A DNA stretch of 64,000 nt from Morinoia aosen (lineage: Eukaryota; Arthropoda; Malacostraca; Amphipoda; Talitridae). The translations under genes and the position numbers were made by a program. Under the pieces are notes generated by a model. It did no database searches, was not told the origin of the DNA, and saw nothing but the letters and a program-made list of their open reading frames with translations. The stretch is from assembly GCA_030386875.1 (NCBI GenBank), contig CM059568.1, positions 11,270,316 through 11,334,315 on the forward strand, in the 5' to 3' direction. Shown one piece after another: positions 19,901-29,819 of this stretch (position 1 is its first letter; every line of letters starts with the position of its first letter).

Positions 19901-22391
19901 AAAGAAAAACTTTATTTCCAATAGAGATTGTACAATATTACAATCATTGGCTTTTAAATATCTTAAAATTAATACACTTAGATGATACACACACACGAGT
20001 ATTGAAAAACTCGTGTCACTAGTCGAAAATAAATGATTGAGGGAGACGATGCATTTTCATTGTGGGGTGAAAACACTTTTGGCAGTTTACATGTACATGA
20101 CATAAAACTTCGCAATTATTGATGCCAGGAAATAATATATGAATCGCTTGTTTTGGCAAATGTTCAAAAGAGTCATTTTAAGGAAGCATGAATGAAAAAT
20201 ATAAATACAAATCCATATACATATATATACGTACATATATATATACATACATACACACACACATACAGATGTATATATATATATATATATATATACATAT
20301 GTACGCATAAGCATGAGGACCAAGAAGATTATAAGCTTTGTATTTCTAATTCAACAATTATTTTAACATAACGGTCGTTAGTTAATAAGCATTTTATTTA
20401 AATATAAATGGATGATCGTACAACAAATGTATAGTTTGTACATGAATGCTTTACAATAATAAAGAGATGACGAGTTAGGTAATGTTACAAGTTGAGAGTG
20501 AACAGAAAATGACCATTGTCTCTAGTAAAATGCTAGTTGTCAGTTTAGTACACACATATGTGCACACATACATGTAAATATATACACATATATGTACACA
20601 TAAGCATGAGGACCAAGAAGATTATAAGTTTTGTATTTCTGATTCAACAATTTTAACATACCGGTCATTAGTTAATAAGCATTTTATTTAAATATAAATG
20701 GATGATCGCAGAACAAATGTATAGTTTGTACATGAATGCTTTACAATAATAAAGAGATGACGAGTTAGGTAATGTTACAAGTTGAGAGTGCACAGAAAAA
20801 AGACCATTTTCTCTAGTAAAATGCTAGTTGTCAGTTTAGTACACACATATGTGCACGTATACATGTAGATATATACACATACGCATGCACAAACATACCC
20901 ACGCACATACTTACACCAAACTCGTAAGCATACACAAATGCATTTCTATGCATTGAGGCAATACATACGCATTCTACAGAGTGTCATACGCGTAGCGTGC
21001 ACACGTACACATATATACAAGTAAGCATGTGCGCAAATATCAGCATAAACTAGCCATTATAAACCAGAATTCCAATCGAGGGAAACAGAGGAAATATTTT
21101 TTATTATAGCATGAATTTTATAAAATTTCGTACTAAAAATAGTGGCACAAGACAGTCTACTTAAGTCAGAAACATGAAAACGATTGTGGGACGTGAATAA
21201 GAAAGAAAACATTAATGTCCTATAAAGGTTTCATATTAGAAAACAAATCACATTATCTTTGAAATATGGCGCAAATTGTCGGCAATTCATAAACAAACGT
21301 AGGTATCACATTATTATAAGCAGAATAAGCATATTACTGCAGTATAAATGGATGATCACACAACGAATTTATTTTTATTTTTTTTTTTACATGGATGCTT
21401 TACAATTTCATATTAGAAAAAAAACACATTATCTTTGTAATATGGTGCAGAATGTCTGCAATTGATAAACACACACACACATATAGGTACCATGACGGTC
21501 TAGTTTGATGCTTGCACAGAAACGGAGAGGAATGACATAAAATGCAACCTTCGACTGGTTTATCTACTCTAGTGCACACAGGTGTACGTGCACATATAAA
21601 CACCCATATGTGCACATACACCTATATACGTACACACATATACAAGTAAGCATGTTTGCAAATGACAACGTATAGGCGGTCAAATCATAATACCTACGCA
21701 TACTTCCAAACTGTTGTGTGATGTCTTGAATTATAAAACAATGAGCGAGGGAGATTGTTCAGCAATGAAGATACCAGGCAAATGAGATTCGTCAGTACTC
21801 ATTCAGTATGTTCTGTAACTAAAAATTATTATTGAGACACAAGATGACGAGTTATTTTGGCTTTAAATTCTCTCGGTCTTTGAGGGACTTTAATATTCAG
21901 GGGAAGTTTGTTCCACAGTAAGGCGCCTGATATGGACAGAGCCTTCTGCCCTAAGTGAGATGAACGATAGTTGACTAAGACATTATTATTTCTGTTCGGT
22001 TTTTGATTGGTTACAGTGGGTGGATGGAAACGCACTATCTCCGCATTGCTCTGAGGAAGATATAACGAGGAGAATACGTATTGGGCCTTCTGCAAGAGGA
22101 GCCTTTCTTGGATAGGAATCCAGCCGAGTTTATTGAGGAGAGGGGTTACGTGATCATTTCTTTTGAAATTACCGTTGCATACCACCTTGGCTGCAAAATT
22201 CATGCATTTTTGTAAGTCCCTTTGAAGGTATTGAGGTAAGTCTCCCCATACTAGGCTGCAGTAGTCAATGCGCGATAACACAAGGGATTGAATAGCTAAT
22301 AATCTGGATTTTTCGTCTAGCATACTTTTTATACGATGAAAAAACATTAAAGTTCCGTAGATTTTGTTGCAAGTATGCTAGCAAGTATGCT
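19901..22391 (-). mobile_element. L2b: 5'-truncated CR1/L2-group non-LTR element in the G3 LTR
   Basis: This segment is absent from the uninterrupted LTR copies. The likely TSD is AGAG (19,897-19,900 and 22,392-22,395). On the minus strand it carries about 185 codons of the reverse transcriptase C-terminus, then a long 3' region closely matching L2a, ending in an AAATAAAG motif and a short ttttctttctct tail. The 3' region includes a tandem duplication of a roughly 280-bp unit (about 20,310-20,590 and 20,600-20,880). Relative to L2a it lacks about 90 bp near 20,045. Confidence 0.8.
21829..22391 (-). pseudogene. C-terminal remnant of a CR1/L2-group reverse transcriptase (L2b)
   Basis: 172 residues are open from ATG at 22,347, and the frame is readable further upstream to about 22,370. 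It has the thumb-region signature of the CR1/L2 group (LVLSRIDYCSLVW) followed by the DHVTPLL and LWNKLPL blocks seen in L2a. The catalytic palm and endonuclease are missing through 5' truncation, so it is non-functional. Confidence 0.8.
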
Positions 22392-22395
22392 AGAG

Positions 22396-22808
22396 TATGC
22401 TAGCAATTCGCACGAAATATCTACGAACTATTTGCACATCTTTAAATAATACAGCACTGGTATAAAATCACTTCGAACATACACATGATAAAACCACGTA
22501 ATCTTTTAAACAAGATTCTAACTAAATTAAAACACTTATTTCCACTTACGAGACGCTGACCCACACGAGCTCACACAAGAAGGAAAGTGACGTTTCGAAG
22601 ATGGCGTGGGCTATGCTGTTGCCACCACGACTACCTAAACTCGAACGACTGTCGATAATATTTTTATTTTGTGTTTTTTACACAAAAACTTCTAAGATTA
22701 CTAATTATAAGTAGAAAATTATTAATAATAATTTAAAGTAAGATTTTTAATGCCAATAATTATGTTATTTAAATGTCAACACATTTACATTTTGTAGCAA
22801 ATGCTACA
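22396..22808 (-). repeat. G3 3' LTR, piece 4 (U3 edge)
   Basis: It continues the LTR from tatgctagcaattcgc (compare 35,498) to the edge GCTACA at 22,803-22,808. On the minus strand the LTR starts TGTAGCATTTGCTACA, a perfect 6-bp inverted repeat around 4 nt. Confidence 0.85.
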
Positions 22809-22862
22809 TTACCCCCCAAGGCGCACACCGAAAGGTCCACCCGCTACAATCATTTGTAGCGG
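22809..22862 (-). promoter_or_regulatory. G3 polypurine tract and 3' hairpins
   Basis: This is the same arrangement as in G1: on the minus strand a hairpin enclosing the pol stop, then GGACCTTTCGGTG (partial pairing), then CTTGGGGGGTAA abutting the LTR edge. Confidence 0.7.
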
Positions 22863-23239
22863 GAAGGAGTGTGAACTACACGACCATGCCGGGTCTGGCG
22901 GTCGGAAAATGATACTGAGCTGGGAAGCTTGACCAAACGGGTCTGCAAATTGAGGTCAGAAAGAGTTCTAGGAACAGAAGTTACTGCAACGGTCTCATCT
23001 GGTTTCTCCAGACTTGTCGCTGTTTCACTAAGAGAGCTAGAATGAGAGTCTACGATAGGGTTTGAAGATACAGGCAAAAAGAAAGGGTTACACGCAAGTT
23101 GACTAGGCAACAATGCAGCCAAATGAGGAAACTGAGGAGGACGATATGATCGAGTCTCAGTGGAAAGAAAGTTCTGTGGAGAGAATGAAGAGTTAGTAAT
23201 CACACTATTATCAGAGGTGTAAGCGAATTTGAGTCGGTC
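22850..23239 (-). pseudogene. pol: G3 pol, C-terminal segment separated by the G2 insertion
   Basis: The last 130 or so codons of G3 Pol start within the codon for the Arg of a DRLKFAYTSDNS block (23,239) and end in TPSRYK before TGA at 22,850. The remainder lies at 29,820-32,809. The two halves meet at GGTC, the G2 target site (23,236-23,239 and 29,820-29,823). This Ser/Thr/Pro-rich tail has no recognised domain but is collinear with the tails of G1, G2 and G4. The apparent start upstream at 23,287 lies in the G2 LTR and is artificial. Confidence 0.85.
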
Positions 23240-24128
23240 TGTAGCATTAGCTACAAAGTGTATAATTATAAAATTCCTCATTCGCACTTAAATAGCATAA
23301 TTATTGACATTAAAAATCTTAATCTAAATTATTATTAATAATTTTCTACTTATAATTAGTAATCCTTGAAGTTTTTGTGTAAATGCATGAGATATAAAAT
23401 AACGGTCAACATTTTCGAGTTTGAAGCCTTTGGAATTGGCAACACCGCGCGGGACGCTTTGTTTGAGCGTCACTCTCTCGCGCGTCTTTAGCTTGTGCGT
23501 TACAGCGTTCTTATCATCGACGGCACCAAACGCCACAACACACATTCCCTGGGTCTGAGCTTTACAAGTTGTAAATTCACGTGGCATATTATCTCTCACT
23601 AAACCATCGAGTTACACCACGTAAATTGCCTATCTGTGACGTGAGACGGTCTGACCTTTGGTTATATATCACATTGCAATCACTTGGTTCGGAGCTAGTA
23701 GAGCCTAGTATATTACAACAAATGGCTAACTAATCTACACGCTCAACCACGACACCTTGCTTTTCACATCGTGGAATTATTCTAAAGTCTGACCCATAAA
23801 TAGTGACTCATCCACACGTCACGGGTGGAATTGATATTCTGTCAGTCGCTAAAATTAAAGAGACTGTGAACCTCCACAAATACACTCACTTACACCTGGC
23901 CAACGTCATCGCTCGCCGGACCTTGCTTGCACGGAATTTTCTATCTAAGAGAAGATTGTCAGAAGTCAAGCACGCCGTCGGTCATCACGGCTTCCTTCAT
24001 TAAAATATTCAAGCTGAGTTTTCCCATAAAGTGTTATTATTATCCCTCTCTTGCAACTTCGAAAAACACTATTGAGAAAACGTTAACGATTGGATGTTAA
24101 TAACTAACCATACCCATCAATCTTAACA
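23240..24128 (+). repeat. G2 5' LTR
   Basis: 889 bp from TGTAGCATTAGCTACA to ATCTTAACA. It aligns throughout with 28,927-29,819, with small differences (for example near 23,266, 23,329, 23,409, 23,516 and 23,669). It is related at both edges to LTR-X. Confidence 0.92.
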
Positions 24129-24590
24129 CTGGTGACCCCAGAGTGACCCAGCTTTCAAGCTTAAAACAAAACTATTCAACTCGATAAGTATTTGAGAAAA
24201 CGTGAGAGAGGATAATGTTGGCATATCAGTATAATGATAAGTTCCCATTGTCGTAGTATTCCTTGAGAATTTTCCATGGATGTACTGTGCTAACGTTCTC
24301 TGAGCAGTTCAAAAAGTTTTTTCTCAGTGCTATTCTGTCTTTTGTCTTTTGTGCCACAGTAGGTAGAAAAAAATTTTTTCACCTTCTTTCGTGCCTACGC
24401 TAATTGCCGACGACCGTAAAATTTTTGTTTCCATTTTTTCTTTCTTTCCGTTTCAATTTTGTTTGAATGATTGAATAGGTAACTAGAAACACAAACCTTT
24501 GACACTTTAATACCAAAGTTATTAGGCGTTGATTACGTAAATTCCGTGCCGTTATAGCTTAATTTTGCATTCAAAAGAAAAATTGCCAGT
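24129..24590 (+). other. G2 leader and primer-binding region
   Basis: CTGGTGACCCCAGAGTGACC follows the LTR edge directly (24,129 onward) and matches the G1 site. The rest is untranslated and A/T-rich, with the gaggataatgttggcatatca block found in the G3 and G4 leaders. No gene here. Confidence 0.75.
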
Positions 24591-25547
24591 ATGTCCGACA
24601 CAGAGAATGGTGCAGATCCAGCGCGCAATAAGCCTATAACTCTGCCTCCTTTCATACCAGCAGAAAGCCAAACTTGGTTCAACCAATTTGAGGCTATCTT
24701 TTGATACAATAAAATCACCAATTCTTCAGATATGTTTCATGCATTAATAGCTGCTGTGCCCACGCAAATGTTAAGCGACTCTAATGAACTGATAGTGAAT
24801 CCGCCTGCTATAAACCCTTACGGGATCTTAAAAAGTAAAATCCTCGAAAAATTACAGTTAACCGACGCGGACAAGTTTAGGTCTCTTGTGGATGCCTCGG
24901 CAATTCCACCTGTATCTGTCATTTTCTCTCCTACTTCGTTAGTTAAGGAACTTAGAAAACTAGCAGCCGGTGTAGGCGTAGCTGAGGGATTCCTCAGAGA
25001 AGTGTTTATGAACAAAGTGCCGTCTACGGTGCGGCCTTTCCTGTCGATGGTCGGTCCGAACGAAAGTCTCGAGACCCTAACTCAGGCCCCTGAGACAGTG
25101 ACGCGCAACCTAAATATGTCACAAGCACCGCAGGTAGCTTCCTTGAACGCATCAGCTGCGAATTTTAGCCCGTCAAATACTGCTAATAATCAAACCTCAG
25201 CGGCAATGGATACAATGCAACGCGAAATCGCAGAACTGAAACAAGCTTTCCAGAATTGCCAGTTAGGTCATACTGTAGCTCATATCCAGCCAGGCCCAAG
25301 GAATGTCTCCCGTTACCATGCCTACGACTATCCCTATGACTATCCTCCTCCTCCTCAAAGTTTCGATAGAGGTAGATCTTATGATAGGTCAAATCAAAAC
25401 CGCCACTTTAGATCGCGCTCTCGCGATGCTAATAGTAACCTATGTTGATACCGTCATAAATTTGGTGACCAAGCACGAAAGTGCGGGTCCCGATTCTGTC
25501 CTCGTTATACCGAAATGACTTCGGGAAACGCCAACAGCGACGCATAG
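24591..25547 (+). pseudogene. gag: G2 gag with two premature TGA codons
   Basis: ATG at 24,591 starts a frame that stops at TGA 24,702-24,704 after 37 residues, continues open (from ATG 24,732) to TGA 25,446-25,448, and would end at TAG 25,545-25,547. The second TGA replaces the Trp of the conserved C-W-Y-H zinc motif, a G-to-A type change. The rest matches G1 Gag: the W-F-x2-F core, a Gln/Tyr-rich stretch, RSRSRD, and C-terminal Cys residues beyond the stop. A functional Gag is not expected. Confidence 0.88.
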
Positions 25548-28500
25548 TAGCGAGTACTGCGTTGCCTAACTCCCAGACTACTCGCCTCTTAACAATATTC
25601 GATCCCACTACCAAATATCGATTTTTGATAGACACAGGTTCAAGTGTGTCAATTATCCCAGCCACGGCGGAAGATAGAAACAATAATTTGTTGGCGACAC
25701 TACGCGCCGCAAATGGCACGCCAATAGCTTGTTATGGGGAGAGAGTACTCACGTGCAGTCTGGGATTGAGGCGAAACTTTCCGTTTAACTTCCTAATAGC
25801 GGAAGTAAACGAACCGATTATCGGTGCTGATTTCTTAGCAAAGTACGGGATAATTGTAGATGTTAAAAACCGTAAAATTAGGGACGAGGAGACACAGATC
25901 TCAATTCCCGCTTGTGGCATAACTAGAGCTAATGTCTTGCATTCCTTCTCTATTGCTTTCAAGAAAGAGTGCATGTTCGAGCAGGTCCTCGCAGAATACC
26001 CTGCATTAACAAATTCTAACTTAGCTTCTAAAAATATGCAGACGAGCACAAAACACTTCATTGAAACAACTGGACCGCCAGTTTACTCCAGAGCTAGACG
26101 CTTACCGCCTGATCGATTGGCTTTAGCCAAGAAAGAATTTGCTAGGATGTTAGACAGCGGCATCATCCGCAGTTCCAAAAGCCCTTGGGCTAGCCCTATC
26201 TTGCTAGTACCCAAGGCTAACGGTGAATTCAGACCGTGCGGGGATTTCCGCAGGTTGAATGCCGTTACTCTACCTGACCGCTACCCTATCCCATACCTAC
26301 ATGATTTTAGTGCAAATTTAGAGGGAGCACAAATTGTTTCAAAAATAGATCTACAAAGCGCCTTCCATCAAATTTCACTTGAGGAAAGTGCGATACCTTA
26401 GACCGCGGTAATCACTCCGTTTGGTCTCTTTGAATTCCTCAAAATGCCGTACGGATTAAGGAATGCTCCTCAGACATTCCAACGACACATGGCTGAGATC
26501 TTCTCGGATCTCACCTTTGCCTATGTGTATCTGGATGACATTTTGGTGGCATCCGCAACCCCGGAGCTACATAAAGACCATCTTAGGGTCGTGTTTGAAA
26601 GACTGTCCGACAATGGACTCCTGGTAAATCCTGCCAAATGTGAGCTCGGAAAGCCATCACTAATTTACTTAGGTCATGGAATCTCAAGCCTAGGTCTAAA
26701 ACCTTTGCCTTCCAAAGTAGAGGTGATCAAAAACTGCCCTCTCCCACAGACCCAGAAGGAACTGAGAAGGTTCCTAGGCTCTGTTAATTTCTATCATAGA
26801 TTCATCAGAAATTGCGCTCAAACCTTAGCCCCCTTGTCTGATTTGCTGGAACCAAAGAGAAAAGGTAAACCTACCGATGTCAAGTGGACGGATGCAGCGC
26901 GCAAAGCTTTTGACGAGATTAAGCACAAGCTAGCTACCGCGACTGAATTAGCTTACCCTATTGCCAATGCTGACTTCAGTTTGGTGGTTGATGCCTTCAG
27001 TACTGCCGTAGGTGCCGTTTTGCAACAAAAAGTAGGGACTAATATCTCTCCTCTTGCTTTCTTTTCCAAAAAGCTATCGCCCACTGAGCGTGCTTACAGC
27101 GCGTTCGGTAGGGAACTCCTTGCTATCTATCTGTCTGTGAGACACTTTCACTATGCTCTAGAGGCAAGGGAGTTCGTGATCTACACAGACCACAAACCCT
27201 TGACCTCGGCGATCAAAATGCCTTCTGAGCGACACTCACCAAGAGAAGCTCGACACCTGTCCTTCATTAGTCAGTTTACCACTGACATCCGCTTTATAAA
27301 AGGTTTGGAGAATACAGTGGCAGACTGTCTGTCCAGGATTAACTCTATCAACCCCGGTGGTGAAATCACTTTCGGTAATATTAGTAATGCTCAGAAGGAG
27401 GATCCTGAACTCCAGGATCTTCTCAAACCTCCTAACACCACCTCTTTGAAATTGACTTTGGTTGACGGCGTGTACCGTGATGCTGAGCGACTTTCTCGTT
27501 TGTATCTTCCTGCGACTCTCCGCAGAGTAGCTATTCTTCACTATCATTCTCTTTCTCATCCTGGTATTAACCGTACATTGCGTTTGATTTCCGATCGTTT
27601 CGTCTCGCCAGCGATACGTAAGGAGGTCAAGCAAATTGTGCAAAACTGCCATGCATGTCAGAGTAGCAAAGTTGTGAAACATAATCGTGCTGAGCTACAG
27701 AGTTGTGCATTTGCAGGACACAAATTCGACTTCGTACACCTAGATTTGGTGGGTCCGTTGCCTTTGTCGCGTGGTCATTCTTATTTGTTAACCATAATTG
27801 ATAGGTTCTCTAGATGGGTTGAGGCCGTGCCTCTTCCTGATACCCAAACTGAGACTGTGGCTCGCGCTTTCGTGAGTAATTGGATTTCCAGATTTGGGGT
27901 TCCCTTAAGTGTCACGCATGACCGGGGATCACAATTTACCTCCAAATTCTGGAGTGAGCTTAGCGCCGCTTTAGGTTGTGCAAACACCAGTACTACCGCG
28001 TATCATCCGCAGTCGAATGGACTTATTGAGAGAGTCCACAGAGATTTAAAGAGTGCATTGCATTGCCTGAATTGCAGTCACGACTGGACCGACAGACTTC
28101 CAGCAGTATTATTAAGCATTAGGAATTTGTATCGGCAGGACCAGCAGTGCACAGCAGCAGAAATGTTGTATGGAAAGACGCTTCGTCTCCCGGGCGACAT
28201 TGTTGACCCAAAACCGTTGCCTGAATTTTCATCTGCTGACCGTTCCGCATATGTAACCTGTCTCAAGGATTGCATGCGTCAGATCAAGTATGCTGCTCCA
28301 CGAATGCCTCACTCAAAGGACAAACTTGATCCTGCGCTGCAACATTGCACACATGTGTACGTCCGTAACGATAGTATCAAACCAACACTCACACGCCCTT
28401 ATGATGGCCCATTCAAAGTACTAAAACGGACGCCAAAGTATTTCGTCATTGAAAGATCTGGTTCACCCGACCCTGTGAGCATAGATCGATTAAAGGTCGC

Positions 28501-28885
28501 GTATACCTCCGATAATAGTGTGATTTCTAACTCTTCATTCTCTCCACAGAACTTCCTTTCCACTGAGACTCGATCATACCGTCCACCTCAGTTTGCTCAG
28601 TTGGCTGCATTGTTGCCTAGTCAACTTGAGTGTAATCCTTTCTTTGTGCCTGTACCTTCAAACCCTATCCCAAATCCTATCGTAGACTCTAATTCTAGCT
28701 CTCTTAGTGAAACAGCGACAAGTCTGGAGAGACCAGACGAGACCGCTGCAGTAACTCCTGTACCAAGAACTCTTGCTGATCTAAATTTGCAGACCCGTTT
28801 GGTGAAGCTTCCCCGCTCAGTAACATTTTCCGACCGCCAAACCCGGCATGGTCGCGTAGTTCGAACTCCTTCCCGCTACAAATGA
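25481..28885 (+). pseudogene. pol: G2 pol with one premature TAG
   Basis: The frame is open from 25,481 and is entered by -1 frameshifting near 25,523. TAG at 26,399-26,401 interrupts the reverse transcriptase between the first catalytic Asp (SKIDLQSAFHQ) and the FLKMPYGLRN block; the frame then runs on to TGA at 28,885. Protease DTG, reverse transcriptase YLDD, the RNase H residues (although the TDHKP block is preceded by YALEAREFVIY as in G1), the integrase HHCC motif and the D-D-35-E core are all visible. A single base change is the only obvious defect of pol. Confidence 0.9.
25523..25585 (+). promoter_or_regulatory. Predicted -1 frameshift signal of G2
   Basis: GGGAAAC at 25,523-25,529, read as TCG GGA AAC in the gag frame; 7-nt spacer; stem GCGACGCA/TGCGTTGC; loop GCGAGT pairing with ACTCGC at 25,580-25,585. 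All pairing elements are identical to those in G1, although nearby third positions differ. Confidence 0.78.
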
Positions 28886-28926
28886 TTGCAGCGGTTGGAC
28901 CTTTCGGTCTGCGCCTTGGGGGGTAA
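28880..28926 (+). promoter_or_regulatory. G2 polypurine tract and 3' hairpins
   Basis: The hairpin CCGCT.CAA-atga-TTG.AGCGG overlaps the pol stop; GACC-TTTC-GGTC follows; then CCTTGGGGGTAA abuts the 3' LTR at 28,927. Confidence 0.72.
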
Positions 28927-29819
28927 TGTAGCATTAGCTACAAAGTGTAAAATTATAAAATTTCTCATTCGCACTTAAATAGCATAATTATTGACATTAA
29001 AAATCTTACTCTAAATTATTAATTAATAATTTTCTACTTATAATTAGTAATCCTTGAAGTTTTTGTGTAAATGCATGAGATATAAAATAACGGTCGACAT
29101 TTTCGAGTTTGAAGCCTTTGGAATTGGCAACACCGCGCGGGACGCTTTGTTTGAGCGTCACTTTCTCGCGCGTCTTTAGCTTGTGCGTTACAGCGTTCTT
29201 ATCCTCGACGGCACCAAACGCCACAACACACATTCCCTGGGTCTGAGCTTTACAAGTTGTAAATTCACGTGGCATATTATCTCTCACTAAACCATCGAGT
29301 TACACCACGTAAATTGCCTATCTGTGACGTGAGACGGTCTGACCTTTGGTTATATATCACACATTGCAATCACTTGGTTCGGAGCTAGTAGAGCCTAGTA
29401 TATTACAACAAATGGCTAACTAATCTACACGCTCAACCACAACAACTTGCTTTTCACATCGTGGAATTATTCTAAAGTCTGACCCATAAATAGTGACTCA
29501 TCCACACGTCACGGGTGGATATTGATATTCTGTCAGTCGCTAAAATTAAACAGACTGTGAACCTCCACAAACACACTCACTTACACCTGGCCAACGTCAT
29601 CGCTCGCCGGACCTCGCCTGCACGGAATTTCCCATCTAAGAGAAGATCGTCAGAAGTCAAGCACGCCATCGGTCATCACGGCTTCCTTCATTAAAATATT
29701 CAAGCTGAGTTTTCCCATAAAGTGTTATTATTATCCCTCTCTTGCAACTTCGAAAAACACTATTGAGAAAACGTTAACGATTGGGTGTTAATAACTAACC
29801 ATACCCACCAATCATAACA
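28927..29819 (+). repeat. G2 3' LTR
   Basis: 893 bp, the same edges as the 5' LTR (TGTAGCATTAGCTACA to ATCATAACA). GGTC follows directly as the target duplication. Confidence 0.92.

Larger units (their letters stand above)
23240..29819 (+). mobile_element. G2: complete but mutated Ty3/gypsy element nested in G3
   Basis: 5' LTR 23,240-24,128, primer-binding region from 24,129, leader, gag, pol, polypurine tract, 3' LTR 28,927-29,819. The TSD GGTC lies at 23,236-23,239 and 29,820-29,823. The internal proteins are close to those of G1, but the LTR is much shorter (about 890 bp against 2,276). Three nonsense codons (24,702, 25,446 and 26,399) break gag and pol; there are no frameshifts. By eye the two LTRs differ at roughly 2% of positions, so G2 appears older than G1. 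Confidence 0.92.
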
